Source of the DNA: Bacteroidetes bacterium 41-46
GTDB lineage: Bacteria; Bacteroidota; Bacteroidia; Bacteroidales; UBA932
Assembly (NCBI GenBank): GCA_001897515.1
Contig: MKTA01000015.1
Span: 186,001 to 250,000, forward strand
DNA: 64,000 nucleotides
Reading direction: 5' to 3'
Positions 43,640 through 53,849 of this stretch are shown here, one piece after another. The notes under the pieces were generated by a model. The model did no database searches, was not told the origin of the DNA, and saw only the letters and a program-made list of their open reading frames with translations. How positions within the stretch are numbered: position 1 is the first letter of the stretch; every line of letters starts with the position of its first letter. Both the position numbers and the translations under genes were made by a program.

Positions 43640-45586
43640 TTAGTCTTTATAGTTACGGGTTGCAATCTTAATGAATTCATACTGGAGAGGCTCCTTGTGT
43701 TTTATCGGCTCTTTGCCGTATCCTGTGTACTCCCAAGTACTTACATACATATAGTTTTCATCATCCCTAAGAGTTTCACCCTCCTCGGTCTGCATCTCCT
43801 CGCGGAAGTGACCTCCGCAAGACTCTTTTCTTGTGAGGGCATCCATCGCCATAAGCTCTCCCATCTCAAGAAAATCTGCAACTCTTACCGCTTTTTCAAG
43901 CTCCTGGTTAAACTCGTTGTTCTCTCCAGGAACAAACAGATCTTTCCAGAACTCTTCTCTCAGAGCACGAATCTCCTCAATCGCCCTCTTTAAACCGGCC
44001 TCATTTCTTGCCATACCAACATAGTCCCACATAATATGGCCAAGTTTTTTGTGAAAATGGTCAACAGGCTGCTTACCTTTGATATTGAAAAGTTTGTCAA
44101 GTCTCTCCTTAATATTTTTCTCAGCCTCTTCAAAGGCAGGGTGATTGGTATCTGTCTTTTTAACCTGAATTTTTCCGGCAAGATAATCTCCTATTGTATA
44201 AGGTAGAATGAAATATCCGTCAGCAAGTCCCTGCATTAGAGCAGATGCTCCAAGTCTGTTCCCGCCATGGTCACTGAAATTTGCCTCTCCTATTGCATAA
44301 AGCCCCGGTATAGTTGTCTGAAGATTGTAATCTACCCATAGTCCACCCATAGTATAGTGAATAGCAGGGTATATCATCATCGGCTCATCATAGGGATTAA
44401 CATCTGTAATCTTCTCATACATCTGGAAAAGGTTACCATATCTCTCCTCTATAACTTTCTTACCAAGTCTCTCAATTGCTGTTTTGAAATCAAGGAAAAC
44501 CGCCAGGCCTGTTTCGTTTACACCAAACCCTGCATCGCATCTCTCCTTTGCAGCTCTGGATGCAACATCTCTTGGAACAAGGTTCCCGAACGCAGGATAA
44601 CGGCGCTCAAGATAGTAATCCCTGTCCTCCTCAGGTATTTGTGAAGCCTTAATCTTTTTCTCCCTGAGTTTAACAACATCCTCCATCTTTTTTGGCACCC
44701 ATATTCTTCCATCATTTCTTAACGATTCAGACATAAGGGTAAGTTTTGACTGTTGCTCACCATGAACCGGTATACAGGTAGGGTGAATCTGAGCAAAAGA
44801 GGGATTTCCGAAGAAAGCACCCTTCTTGTAGCACTGCCATGCTGCAGAACCATTACTGTTCATTGCGTTTGTTGAGAGGAAAAACACATTTCCGTATCCA
44901 CCGGTTGCAATAACAACTGCATGAGCACCATGTCTCTCAATTTCACCGGTAACGAGATTTCTGGCAAGAATTCCTTTCGCCTCTCCATCTATCATTACCA
45001 GATCAAGCATCTCATGTCTTACATAAGACTTTACAGATCCTAATTCAATTTGTCTGTTAAGAGCAGCATATGCTCCCAAAAGGAGCTGCTGGCCAGTCTG
45101 TCCTCTGGCATAGAATGTTCTGCTTACCTGAGAACCTCCGAAAGAACGGTTATCAAGAAGTCCGCCGTATTCACGGGCAAAAGGAACTCCTTGTGCAACA
45201 CACTGGTCAATTATCAGGTTGCTCACCTCTGCAAGGCGATAGACATTTGCTTCACGGCTTCTGTAGTCTCCTCCTTTAATTGTATCGTAAAACAGTCTGT
45301 AAACCGAATCGTTGTCATTCGGATAGTTTTTGGCTGCGTTTATTCCGCCCTGAGCTGCAATGGAGTGTGCTCTTCTAGGAGAGTCACTTATGCAAAAGAC
45401 CTTGACATTATAGCCAAGCTCACCAAGAGCAGCAGCAGCAGACGCTCCGCCTAGACCGGTTCCTACGACAATCACCTCCAGCTTGCGTTTGTTAGCCGGG
45501 CTTACCACACGAATCTGAGCTTTATGCTTTGTCCATTTTTCTGACAAAGTGCCCTCAGGGATTTTTGAAATAAGTTTTTCGGACAT
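43640..45586 (-). CDS. frdA: Fumarate reductase/succinate dehydrogenase flavoprotein subunit
   Basis: Catalytic FAD subunit, 648 residues, of the Bacteroides-like type. The N-terminal [20 protein letters not shown] binds FAD, and the histidine for covalent FAD is in [32 protein letters not shown] and [11 protein letters not shown] are active-site blocks. It starts a two-gene unit with frdB. The cytochrome b anchor gene (frdC/sdhC), normally just upstream, is absent: the next gene is the divergent hexosaminidase. Confidence 0.95.
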   Translation of the reverse strand: MSEKLISKIPEGTLSEKWTKHKAQIRVVSPANKRKLEVIVVGTGLGGASAAAALGELGYNVKVFCISDSPRRAHSIAAQGGINAAKNYPNDNDSVYRLFYDTIKGGDYRSREANVYRLAEVSNLIIDQCVAQGVPFAREYGGLLDNRSFGGSQVSRTFYARGQTGQQLLLGAYAALNRQIELGSVKSYVRHEMLDLVMIDGEAKGILARNLVTGEIERHGAHAVVIATGGYGNVFFLSTNAMNSNGSAAWQCYKKGAFFGNPSFAQIHPTCIPVHGEQQSKLTLMSESLRNDGRIWVPKKMEDVVKLREKKIKASQIPEEDRDYYLERRYPAFGNLVPRDVASRAAKERCDAGFGVNETGLAVFLDFKTAIERLGKKVIEERYGNLFQMYEKITDVNPYDEPMMIYPAIHYTMGGLWVDYNLQTTIPGLYAIGEANFSDHGGNRLGASALMQGLADGYFILPYTIGDYLAGKIQVKKTDTNHPAFEEAEKNIKERLDKLFNIKGKQPVDHFHKKLGHIMWDYVGMARNEAGLKRAIEEIRALREEFWKDLFVPGENNEFNQELEKAVRVADFLEMGELMAMDALTRKESCGGHFREEMQTEEGETLRDDENYMYVSTWEYTGYGKEPIKHKEPLQYEFIKIATRNYKD

Positions 45587-45611
45587 TTTATGAGAGTATT
45601 AAAAAGTGGCA

Positions 45612-45643
45612 CAAAACTATACAATTTGGGTAAGATTAGCAAA
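45612..45643 (-). promoter_or_regulatory. Promoter of frdAB
   Basis: On the minus strand TTTG (45643-45640), 20 bases, TAGTTTTG (45619-45612): a full Bacteroidota promoter 26 bases before frdA. Confidence 0.7.
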
Positions 45644-45684
45644 GATTAATCAGTATCTTTACCTTTTATAAATAACCCTGCACT

Positions 45685-47877
45685 ATGACAAAAAGATTAC
45701 TGACTCTTGTTTCGGCTCTCCTTTTGAGCCTTTTGATCAATGCACAAAATCTTATTATTCCCAAACCAGTCTCTGAAAAGGCAGGAGAGGGCCATTTTGT
45801 GCTAAATGAAAAGACTGTTTTGAATTCAAATGAGAAGAGCTCTTTCAACATCAACTATCTAAAGGGTAAGCTGGAGCTTGCGACCGGATATAGGCTGGAG
45901 AGCAAAAACAGAGATGAAAACAGAATTTCGCTGATGCTGGTATCGGATCAGAATATAAAACCTGAAGGGTACCTTCTGGAGGTTAACCCTTCTGAAATAG
46001 TAATTAAAGCAACCACCTCTGCAGGTATTTTTTACGGAATACAGACACTTTTACAGATTGTACCTGCATCTGTATATTCCGGTAGATCTACTGCCGCAGA
46101 CAACTGGAATATAGCCTCCGTAAGCATTGAGGATTATCCGAGATTTGGTTACAGAGGGATGATGCTGGATGTATCCAGGACATTCTTTGATGCACAGACA
46201 GTCAAAAAATATATTGAGTGGCTTGCTCATCATAAAATCAACACACTTCACTGGCATCTTACTGACGATAATGGATGGAGGATAGAGATTAAAAAATATC
46301 CTCTTTTAACAGAAAAGGGAGCCTGGAGAGGAGAGAACGAAGTCCTGGCTCCTGCCTTTGGCTCAGGAAAAGAGAGATATGGCGGATTCTATACTCAGAA
46401 TGAGATTAAAGAGATTGTAAAATTTGCAGCTGAAAGAAATATTGAGATTGTACCGGAGATTGATCTGCCTGGCCACAGCAAGGCTGTAACGGCATCATAC
46501 CCCAATGTTGCCTGCAACCATAGCGACAACTCCGTCAGTGTTCAGGGAGAGGGACAGAACGTGTGGTGTGTCGGAAAAGAGGAGAATTTTAAGATGCTTG
46601 AAAATATAATGAAGGAGTTGGCAAAACTTTTTCCGGGCAAATATATCCATATCGGGGGAGACGAGGTTAATTATACTGCCTGGGACAATTGCCCCTCTTG
46701 TGCAGCACTCAAAGAGAGAGAGGGGATGAAGACAAATGAAGAGCTTCTTAACTATTTCGTAAGAAGAATGGAGAAGATTGTTGAAAAAACAGGCAAAAAG
46801 ATGGCTGGATGGGATGAAATTCTTGATGGCGGTGATCTTCATGGCGAAACTCGCGTGTATGCATGGAGAAGTGTAGAGAAGGGAATTGAGTCTGTTAGGA
46901 AAGGTCAGCCAACTATTATGATGCCAGGAGCATATTGTTATTTTGATATGAAATATTCTCCCATTGAGAGGGGACACAACTGGGCAGGCATTGTCTCAAC
47001 AGAGAAGACATACTCTCTTGATCCCACCGGGACAGCAGCATTAAACGAAGAGGAGTCTAAGCTTATAGTGGGCGTACAGGGAGCTCTCTGGACCGAGTTG
47101 TTAGGCTGGCCGGCAAAATTCCTGGACTATCAAACATTCCCAAGACTGGCTGCTGTAGCAGAGGTTGGATGGTCACTCCAGAGTATTCGCAAATGGGATG
47201 ACTTCAACAACAGACTTGAAAGAGGTCACTACAACAGAATGGCAAACATGGGAATTTCGTTCAGGTTGCCATATCCTGTTGTTAATTATGAAGATGGAGC
47301 AATAAGAGTTAAGCTTCCATACGAATGGGCCGTTATCAGATATACCTCTGATGAGAGCGAGCCAACTGCTCTCTCTCCTGTGTACAAAGGAGAAATTTTT
47401 ACAGACAAACCTGAAAAATACAGATTTGCTACTTTTTACAAAGATGACATAAAGAGTATTACTGTTACTGCAGAAAACGGAGGATACAGATATCTTTCAC
47501 CATCTGTAGAGATTACCACAAACCTTGAAGAGGGGAAACACAACAAGATTCATAATTTAACTGATTACAAATCTGACACATACTTCAGAACAACAAGAAG
47601 ACTTGCTGCTGGCGATTACCTTACATACACATTCGCAGAACCTGTTAAAAGTTCTAGAATAATAGTGGAAACAGGAATGCCGGTGGTAGATTTTTATTGG
47701 ATTACAGATGGATATGTAGAGTATTCTTATGATGGGGCAGAATTTGTCAAAGGTGAAGAATTTAAAAGAGGAACGGCTACCATTATTCCTGACAAACCTG
47801 TTAAGGCTGTAAGAATTAAGGTAACCGGACCAAATGACGGATATGTTGCCGGCTTTAGAGACCTAAAGATTGAGTAA
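45685..47877 (+). CDS. Beta-N-acetylhexosaminidase, GH20
   Basis: Exported enzyme removing terminal GlcNAc/GalNAc from glycans, 730 residues. A signal peptide (MTKRLLTLVSALLLSLLINAQ) leads. The GH20 N-terminal domain covers about 22-150, then the catalytic barrel: FGYRGMMLDVSRTFF, NTLHWHLTDDNGWRIEIKKY, and the catalytic Asp-Glu pair in HIGGDEVNYTAWDNC (about residue 325). A C-terminal F5/8-type carbohydrate-binding domain seems present (TDYKSDTYFRTTRRL to VRIKVTGPNDGYVAGFRDLK). Its stop overlaps the convergent C45-hydrolase gene by 23 bases. Confidence 0.94.
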   Translation: MTKRLLTLVSALLLSLLINAQNLIIPKPVSEKAGEGHFVLNEKTVLNSNEKSSFNINYLKGKLELATGYRLESKNRDENRISLMLVSDQNIKPEGYLLEVNPSEIVIKATTSAGIFYGIQTLLQIVPASVYSGRSTAADNWNIASVSIEDYPRFGYRGMMLDVSRTFFDAQTVKKYIEWLAHHKINTLHWHLTDDNGWRIEIKKYPLLTEKGAWRGENEVLAPAFGSGKERYGGFYTQNEIKEIVKFAAERNIEIVPEIDLPGHSKAVTASYPNVACNHSDNSVSVQGEGQNVWCVGKEENFKMLENIMKELAKLFPGKYIHIGGDEVNYTAWDNCPSCAALKEREGMKTNEELLNYFVRRMEKIVEKTGKKMAGWDEILDGGDLHGETRVYAWRSVEKGIESVRKGQPTIMMPGAYCYFDMKYSPIERGHNWAGIVSTEKTYSLDPTGTAALNEEESKLIVGVQGALWTELLGWPAKFLDYQTFPRLAAVAEVGWSLQSIRKWDDFNNRLERGHYNRMANMGISFRLPYPVVNYEDGAIRVKLPYEWAVIRYTSDESEPTALSPVYKGEIFTDKPEKYRFATFYKDDIKSITVTAENGGYRYLSPSVEITTNLEEGKHNKIHNLTDYKSDTYFRTTRRLAAGDYLTYTFAEPVKSSRIIVETGMPVVDFYWITDGYVEYSYDGAEFVKGEEFKRGTATIIPDKPVKAVRIKVTGPNDGYVAGFRDLKIE

Positions 47878-49084
47878 CCGATTGGTATGCCTCTTTGACA
47901 ATCTCGTCGGCTGAATTATTAAACTCTTTTACTTCGGCTATATTTAACCCCTCTTTTCTCCATTTTTCCAACATTTTGTTAGATTCAGAAAAGAGACTCC
48001 TTTCAAAATTGTCAAGTATTTGCATATAACCATCACCGTTAGAGTTATAAATCAAGGGGAAGTACATATATCTTCCACCACTTCCCCTTTTTAACGAAAA
48101 GGTCTTATACTTTAGCTTCAGAGCCTCGTCGCAGGCAAAAGCATTCATATAATCATCAGACTTCTTGACAAGTACTGTGGGGAGCAAATCACCGGATTTA
48201 ACCCATACCGGAACGGCTATTCCGGCAGGAGGATACCCTAATACAACCCACATTGTAACCATTTCTACATTTTCACCTGGCTTAACACCCTGAACGATTA
48301 CTGATGCTGTTGAAGATTTTCTGGGAATAAAGTCCTGATCAACAACCCATCCTGAACCTCTTTCAGGAGAAAAATCTTTATCCAGAAGGTTTATTCCCAT
48401 TAATGAGTGATAAAAATTTCTTGAAAGAGAGTTGAAAATCCACTCAGGAGTTATATTCATATCAATAGCCTTTTTAGAAACAATGTCTCTGGCGTTCTGA
48501 TATCTTATATACCCCATCCCCTCATTAAATCTCCCTGTATATGAGTAATTTGTATAAACAAGATAACCTTCAGGTGCTACCGATAAATCATTTACATCTA
48601 CTTTTCTGTATGTATTGTTATTTGTCTCAAAATAGGCTGCTCCCCCTTCAGAATCAATAACTCCGAAGTTTGCCTCAACACCCATAGGTTTTTTCCTCTT
48701 TTTGAGAAACTGCTCAAACTCCTGTATGTTTTTACACTCTGAAAGTGCGTCAAACATCAGCTCTCCCTCCCTGTCCATCTCCTTAACATCATCATCTTTA
48801 AGATTATATGAAGCAGTATTCATTATAGAAAAACCGGCTGAATTTGTTCCAATCCATATTACACCTCCCTTATCAGGACTGTTTACAAGAGCCGTGAAAT
48901 TGTATCTCTTTCCTTTGAAGTGCTCAATTCTGTTATTATCCTCACCGGTGTCTCTGTGTTTCCACAATAACGGCCGTCCATCGGGTGTCAATCTTCCTGT
49001 TATTATTGCAGATGTACATGCTCCGGATTCATTCCAGGCAAAAATCAATAGTGCAATAACAAATAAAAATTTAAATTTTTTCAT
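47855..49084 (-). CDS. Secreted Ntn-hydrolase of the C45/acyltransferase-like family
   Basis: A 409-residue exported protein. The signal peptide (FKFLFVIALLIFAWNESGA) is followed at once by Cys23 (ACTSAIITGRLTPDGRPLLW), which would become the N-terminal nucleophile after signal cleavage. WKHRDTGEDNNRIEHFKGKR and GGVIWIGTNSAGFSIMNTAS match the C45 (acyl-CoA:6-APA acyltransferase-like) group, whose members cleave amide bonds such as N-acyl amino acids. Substrate unknown. It follows ruvB by 2 bases. Confidence 0.82.
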   Translation of the reverse strand: MKKFKFLFVIALLIFAWNESGACTSAIITGRLTPDGRPLLWKHRDTGEDNNRIEHFKGKRYNFTALVNSPDKGGVIWIGTNSAGFSIMNTASYNLKDDDVKEMDREGELMFDALSECKNIQEFEQFLKKRKKPMGVEANFGVIDSEGGAAYFETNNNTYRKVDVNDLSVAPEGYLVYTNYSYTGRFNEGMGYIRYQNARDIVSKKAIDMNITPEWIFNSLSRNFYHSLMGINLLDKDFSPERGSGWVVDQDFIPRKSSTASVIVQGVKPGENVEMVTMWVVLGYPPAGIAVPVWVKSGDLLPTVLVKKSDDYMNAFACDEALKLKYKTFSLKRGSGGRYMYFPLIYNSNGDGYMQILDNFERSLFSESNKMLEKWRKEGLNIAEVKEFNNSADEIVKEAYQSVTQSLGL

Positions 49085-49086
49085 GT

Positions 49087-50109
49087 TTAGTTAAATAGTG
49101 TGTTATCATCCAATGAATTTCTGGATATTCCCAGATGTCTGTATGCCAGATCTGTTACCTCCCTGCCTCTGGGCGTTCTTTGTAAAAAACCCTCCTTTAT
49201 AAGGAATGGCTCGTAAACCTCCTCTATTGTTCCCGGATCTTCACTAACAGCAGTTGCTATTGTGCCCACTCCAACGGGACCTCCTTTGAATTTATGTATG
49301 ATTGTAGAGAGTATTTTATTATCCATAAGGTCCAGGCCTCGCTTATCAATATTTAAAGCGTCAAGCGCATATTTTGTAATAGTAAGGTCTATTCTTCCAC
49401 TCCCTTTAACCTGGGCAAAATCTCTAACCCTTCTCAGTAAAGAATTTGCTATACGAGGAGTACCCCTGCTTCTTCCCGCTATCTCCTCAGCCGCATCTCT
49501 GTCTATCTCAATATTAAGTATAGATGCGCTTCTCTCTACAATTTTCAAAAGAACCTGAGTATCATAATACTCCAAATGAGATTGTATTCCAAACCTTGCC
49601 CGTAATGGAGAGGTTAAGAGACCGCTTCTTGTCGTAGCTCCTATAAGAGTGAAGGGATTGAGTGTTATTTGAACTGATCTTGCTCCCGGCCCTTTATCAA
49701 TCATTATATCTATCCTAAAATCCTCCATGGCAGAATACAGATACTCCTCAACTATAGGAGATAGTCTGTGAATTTCATCAATAAAAAGAACATCACCCTT
49801 TTCAAGTCCCGTAAGAAGTCCTGCTAAATCTCCCGGCTTATCAAGTACAGGCCCAGATGTAATCTTCATATCAACACCGAGTTCATTTGCAACTATATAG
49901 GCTAAAGTTGTTTTTCCAAGTCCCGGAGGACCATGAAGCAGAAGGTGATCAAGTGATTCTCCTCTCATAATGGCGGCTTTAACAAAAACCTTAAGGTTCT
50001 CTATAATCTTATCCTGGCCGGAAAATTCACCAAAATCTCTTGGACGTATCTCTCCTTCAAAATCTTTATCTTTGAGATTACTGTCATTACGGGGGTCAAA
50101 ATGTGCCAT
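49087..50109 (-). CDS. ruvB: Holliday junction helicase RuvB
   Basis: AAA+ motor for branch migration, 340 residues. Walker A is [12 protein letters not shown] (residues 59-70), Walker [11 protein letters not shown], sensor region [19 protein letters not shown], and the C-terminal winged helix has [20 protein letters not shown] and [17 protein letters not shown]. It is transcribed away from the AT-rich gap, with the C45-hydrolase gene 2 bases downstream. Confidence 0.97.
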   Translation of the reverse strand: MAHFDPRNDSNLKDKDFEGEIRPRDFGEFSGQDKIIENLKVFVKAAIMRGESLDHLLLHGPPGLGKTTLAYIVANELGVDMKITSGPVLDKPGDLAGLLTGLEKGDVLFIDEIHRLSPIVEEYLYSAMEDFRIDIMIDKGPGARSVQITLNPFTLIGATTRSGLLTSPLRARFGIQSHLEYYDTQVLLKIVERSASILNIEIDRDAAEEIAGRSRGTPRIANSLLRRVRDFAQVKGSGRIDLTITKYALDALNIDKRGLDLMDNKILSTIIHKFKGGPVGVGTIATAVSEDPGTIEEVYEPFLIKEGFLQRTPRGREVTDLAYRHLGISRNSLDDNTLFN

Positions 50110-50134
50110 CTGAGAAAATTCAAAATCAATAATA

Positions 50135-50142
50135 CAAATATA
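50135..50142 (-). promoter_or_regulatory. -7 promoter element of ruvB
   Basis: TATATTTG on the minus strand, 26 bases upstream of the ruvB start. Confidence 0.5.
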
Positions 50143-50506
50143 TCTATTCTTTATTTAATAAAGGTTGATGTTTATATATGCATGTTTATAAGTTGATAAG
50201 TTTATTTATCATTTTTCTTTAACAGATAATTATTGCTTATAAACAAAATATTAACAATAATCATTATTGAAAAGAACATAAAATCAATTAATAATGATAT
50301 AATTCATCTACTTTTAAACAAATGTTAATAAAACAGACAAAAAGATCTGAACAGTTTAAACAGGTGGATAAATTGGAGATATTTTCTTCAAAAAAAGTGA
50401 TAAAAAAATTTGTAAATCAGAGGGGTAATTGTATATAAAAAAAGTGATCAACTTCTAAAATATTATTATCAATATTTATCAACATAAAATCAACTGGTTT
50501 ATTAAC
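50143..50506. other. AT-rich intergenic region between ruvB and mfd
   Basis: About 360 bases with no gene and very high A+T. It contains DnaA-box-like 9-mers with one mismatch to TTATNCACA: 50237-50245 (TTATAAACA), 50323-50331 (minus, TTATTAACA), 50363-50371 (minus, TTATCCACC) and 50476-50484 (TTATCAACA). In such AT-rich sequence some are expected by chance. It may be the mfd regulatory region, a replication-origin candidate, or neither. Confidence 0.4.
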
Positions 50507-50514
50507 TATATTTG
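50507..50514 (+). promoter_or_regulatory. -7 promoter element of mfd
   Basis: TATATTTG, 14 bases before the ATG at 50529, which predicts a very short leader. Confidence 0.5.
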
Positions 50515-50528
50515 CACTCTGTTAACAG

Positions 50529-53500
50529 ATGGAAAGAGTGTACAAATCTGAAGAGTTTTCTTCTCAAGTATCTACAAAAGAGCTTATTGAGTGGGTAGGG
50601 GGATGTAATAAAGAGACTATTGCAATTAATGGTCTCTATTCGTCCGCCAAGGCGTTTGCAATTGCCTCATCTGTAAATGATGGTATCCATATCATTCTGC
50701 TCAATAATAGGGAGGATGCTGCCTACTGTTCAACGGATCTTAATTATCTTATTAATAAAGAAGAGGTTTTCTTTTTCCCCTCTTCATTAAACCATTCAGC
50801 AAAGGGGGATAAGAGGGATCTTTCATATCAGGTGCAGAGGACTGCAGCAATTCAGGCAATTATTCAATATAAAAAGAGGGAATTTAAATTTAAAAAAGTA
50901 ATAATTGTAGCATATCCTCACTCAATTTCAGAGACTATACCTGAGGTTAAAAGAGTTGACAACTCGGTACTTAGGATATCTAAAGGAGACTCTCTTTCTC
51001 ATGAGTTTGTTAAGGAGACGTTGATTGAATATGGATTTAGCAGAACGGATTTCGTCTCTCAACCCGGAGAGTTTGCTTTAAGAGGAGGTTTGATAGACCT
51101 TTTCTCTTTTGCGGAGAACAGACCGTTCAGAATTGATTTCTTTGGAGATAGCATTGAAAATATACGGGTATTTGATATTGATTCTCAAAGAACGGTTGAG
51201 GAGAGAGACTTTGTAGAAATTTTTCCCGATATAGCAGAGAGCCTTAAAGAGGCAGATCAGACAAATATTTTTGAATTTTCAGGTAAAGATTCTCTCATTT
51301 GGATTTCCGATGCGGAATATTTTGAAAAGCAGATAGAGGCTATTTATGAGTTGTCTTCTGATAAAAGCAGAGCCCTCTCTCCAAAGGATTATGAAGAGAT
51401 AACTGCTGATATGCGTAGAGCATTATTCGGACCTCTGTCTGTAACATATAAGCCAGAAAGTATATCCAGAACAATAAACTTTCATACATCTCCACAGCCC
51501 TCCTTTAACAAGAATTTTGATCTTTTGGCGGCAGAAATTGAAAGAAGAAATACGGATGGTTATAAAGTTTCAATATTTAGTGAGAACCCAAATCAGACGG
51601 AGAGGCTTAAAAGTATTTTCTCTTCGCTAGAAGGAAGAGATGTTTCGTTCACTCCTGTGAATGCAGGTATTCACGAAGGATTTACAGACCATAATGCAAA
51701 AATATGCATATTTACTGATCATCAGATCTTTGACAGATATCACAGGGTTAAGACAAACAGATCTGTTGAAAAGAGTGAGAGGTTAACTATTAATGAGCTT
51801 AATGCATTTCAGATTGGAGACTACATTGTTCATATTGAGCATGGAGTGGGGGTATTTGGAGGACTTGTGAAAACAAACCTCAATGGAAAGATACAGGAGG
51901 CGGTTAAGCTGATATACAGGGACGGAGACGTTATCTTTCTTTCGATTCATGCCCTTCACCGGATATCCAGATATAAATCAAAAGATTCACAACCACCAAA
52001 GGTTTACAAATTGGGAACGGGAGCCTGGAGCAAACTGAAAAACCAGGCCAAATCAAAGGTTAAGGATATTGCCGCAGACCTTATAGATCTCTATGCAAAA
52101 AGACGGGACTCAAAGGGATTTGCCTTTTCCGGAGATTCATATATGCAGCAGGAGCTTGAGGCCTCTTTTATATATGAAGACACTCCGGATCAGTTGAAGG
52201 CGACAATAGCCGTAAAGGAGGATATGGAGAGGGATTGTCCAATGGACAGACTCATATGTGGCGATGTCGGGTTCGGAAAGACAGAGGTGGCAATCAGGGC
52301 TGCCTTCAAAGCCGTGGCAGACAGTAAACAGGTGGCAGTTTTAGTGCCTACAACCATCCTTGCTCTTCAACACTTTAAAACCTTCTCAGCAAGGCTTAAA
52401 GAGTTCCCGTGCAGGATTCAGTATTTGAGCAGGCTTAAAAGTGCAGGAGAGATCAGGGAGATTGCCTCAGAGCTGGAGAGTGGTAAAATTGACATTGTGA
52501 TAGGTACTCACAGATTGCTGAATAAAGAGATAAAATTCAAAGACCTTGGTCTGCTGGTTATTGACGAGGAGCAGAAGTTTGGGGTCGCAGCCAAAGAGAG
52601 ACTAAGACAGCTGAAGGCAAATATTGACACCCTTACTCTTACAGCAACACCTATACCCAGAACTCTTCAATTTTCATTATTGGGAGCAAGAGACCTCTCA
52701 ATCATAAACACTCCTCCTCCCAACAGACTTCCTGTTCAGACAGAGGTAATTGACTTTGATGAGGATGTAATTAAAGAGGCAATAAACTTTGAAATAGAGA
52801 GAGGGGGACAGCTCTTTTTTGTGCACAATAGAGTTGAGGATATAAGGGCTGTTGAGGATATTGTAAAAAGGTTGTGTCCTGATGCGAAAACTTGCATAGG
52901 CCATGGCCAGATGGAGCCTAAGGAGCTGGAGAGAGTTGTGCTTGACTTTATGATGGGAGATTATGATGTTCTGATAGCGACAACTATAGTAGAAAACGGA
53001 ATTGATATACCAAATGCCAATACAATTATTATTAATCAGGCGCAAAATTTTGGATTAAGTGATTTGCACCAGCTAAGAGGAAGGGTGGGGCGTTCAAATA
53101 AAAAGGCATTTTGCTATCTTGTTGTTCCATCGTCGCTTGCAATAACAGAGGAGGCAAGGAGGAGACTAAGAGCTATAGAGGCATTTTCTGATTTGGGTAG
53201 CGGTTTCAATATAGCGATGCAGGATCTGGACATAAGAGGAGCCGGGAACCTTTTGGGAGCAGAGCAGAGTGGCTTTGTTGCCGATATGGGATTTGAAACA
53301 TACCAGAGGATACTGGCAGAGGCTGTTGATGAGATACGGGCAGAGAGGGGACTTGAGCACTATCCTGTGATGTCAGGTAAAAAGAGGAGAGAGGAGTTTG
53401 TTGCTGATTGTACAATTGATACAGATTTGGAGATTCTTATTCCTGATGAATATGTTTCAATTACATCGGAAAAAATCAGGCTTTATAAAGAGATGGACAC

Positions 53501-53849
53501 CGTTGAGAACGAGAAGGAGTTAACAGCTCTGATTGCATCAATGGAGGATAGATTCGGTCCTGCCCCGCATCAGACAAGAGAACTAGCTGACACGGTAAGA
53601 TTACGCTGGCTCTCTATGGAGCTTGGTTTTGAAAGGATTGTTCTAAAAAACAATATAATGATAGCCTATTTTATAAGCAATCAGATGTCCGGATATTTTA
53701 AATCTTTCCGCTTTGAATCAATTTTAAATTATATTCAAAGACAAAACAGAAGGTTTGAGATTAAGGAGCAGAATGAGAAGTTGTATGTGATTGTTAAAAG
53801 GGTGGATAGCATTGAGAGTGCGTATAAAATTTTAAGCGAGATGAAATGA
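50529..53849 (+). CDS. mfd: Transcription-repair coupling factor
   Basis: Translocase that removes RNA polymerase stalled at DNA damage and recruits UvrA; 1106 residues. The UvrB-like N-terminal part contains FVSQPGEFALRGGLIDLFSF. The RNA-polymerase-interacting domain starts near residue 424 (IGDYIVHIEHGVGVFGGLVK). The RecG-like motor has Walker A GDVGFGKTEVAIRAAF (about 577), DEEQ in LVIDEEQKFGVAAKERL, TATPIPRTLQFSL and QLRGRVGRSNKKAFCYLV. The C-terminal TRCF domain is present. Its last 4 bases overlap coaX, opening a long run of plus-strand genes. Confidence 0.97.
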   Translation: MERVYKSEEFSSQVSTKELIEWVGGCNKETIAINGLYSSAKAFAIASSVNDGIHIILLNNREDAAYCSTDLNYLINKEEVFFFPSSLNHSAKGDKRDLSYQVQRTAAIQAIIQYKKREFKFKKVIIVAYPHSISETIPEVKRVDNSVLRISKGDSLSHEFVKETLIEYGFSRTDFVSQPGEFALRGGLIDLFSFAENRPFRIDFFGDSIENIRVFDIDSQRTVEERDFVEIFPDIAESLKEADQTNIFEFSGKDSLIWISDAEYFEKQIEAIYELSSDKSRALSPKDYEEITADMRRALFGPLSVTYKPESISRTINFHTSPQPSFNKNFDLLAAEIERRNTDGYKVSIFSENPNQTERLKSIFSSLEGRDVSFTPVNAGIHEGFTDHNAKICIFTDHQIFDRYHRVKTNRSVEKSERLTINELNAFQIGDYIVHIEHGVGVFGGLVKTNLNGKIQEAVKLIYRDGDVIFLSIHALHRISRYKSKDSQPPKVYKLGTGAWSKLKNQAKSKVKDIAADLIDLYAKRRDSKGFAFSGDSYMQQELEASFIYEDTPDQLKATIAVKEDMERDCPMDRLICGDVGFGKTEVAIRAAFKAVADSKQVAVLVPTTILALQHFKTFSARLKEFPCRIQYLSRLKSAGEIREIASELESGKIDIVIGTHRLLNKEIKFKDLGLLVIDEEQKFGVAAKERLRQLKANIDTLTLTATPIPRTLQFSLLGARDLSIINTPPPNRLPVQTEVIDFDEDVIKEAINFEIERGGQLFFVHNRVEDIRAVEDIVKRLCPDAKTCIGHGQMEPKELERVVLDFMMGDYDVLIATTIVENGIDIPNANTIIINQAQNFGLSDLHQLRGRVGRSNKKAFCYLVVPSSLAITEEARRRLRAIEAFSDLGSGFNIAMQDLDIRGAGNLLGAEQSGFVADMGFETYQRILAEAVDEIRAERGLEHYPVMSGKKRREEFVADCTIDTDLEILIPDEYVSITSEKIRLYKEMDTVENEKELTALIASMEDRFGPAPHQTRELADTVRLRWLSMELGFERIVLKNNIMIAYFISNQMSGYFKSFRFESILNYIQRQNRRFEIKEQNEKLYVIVKRVDSIESAYKILSEMK

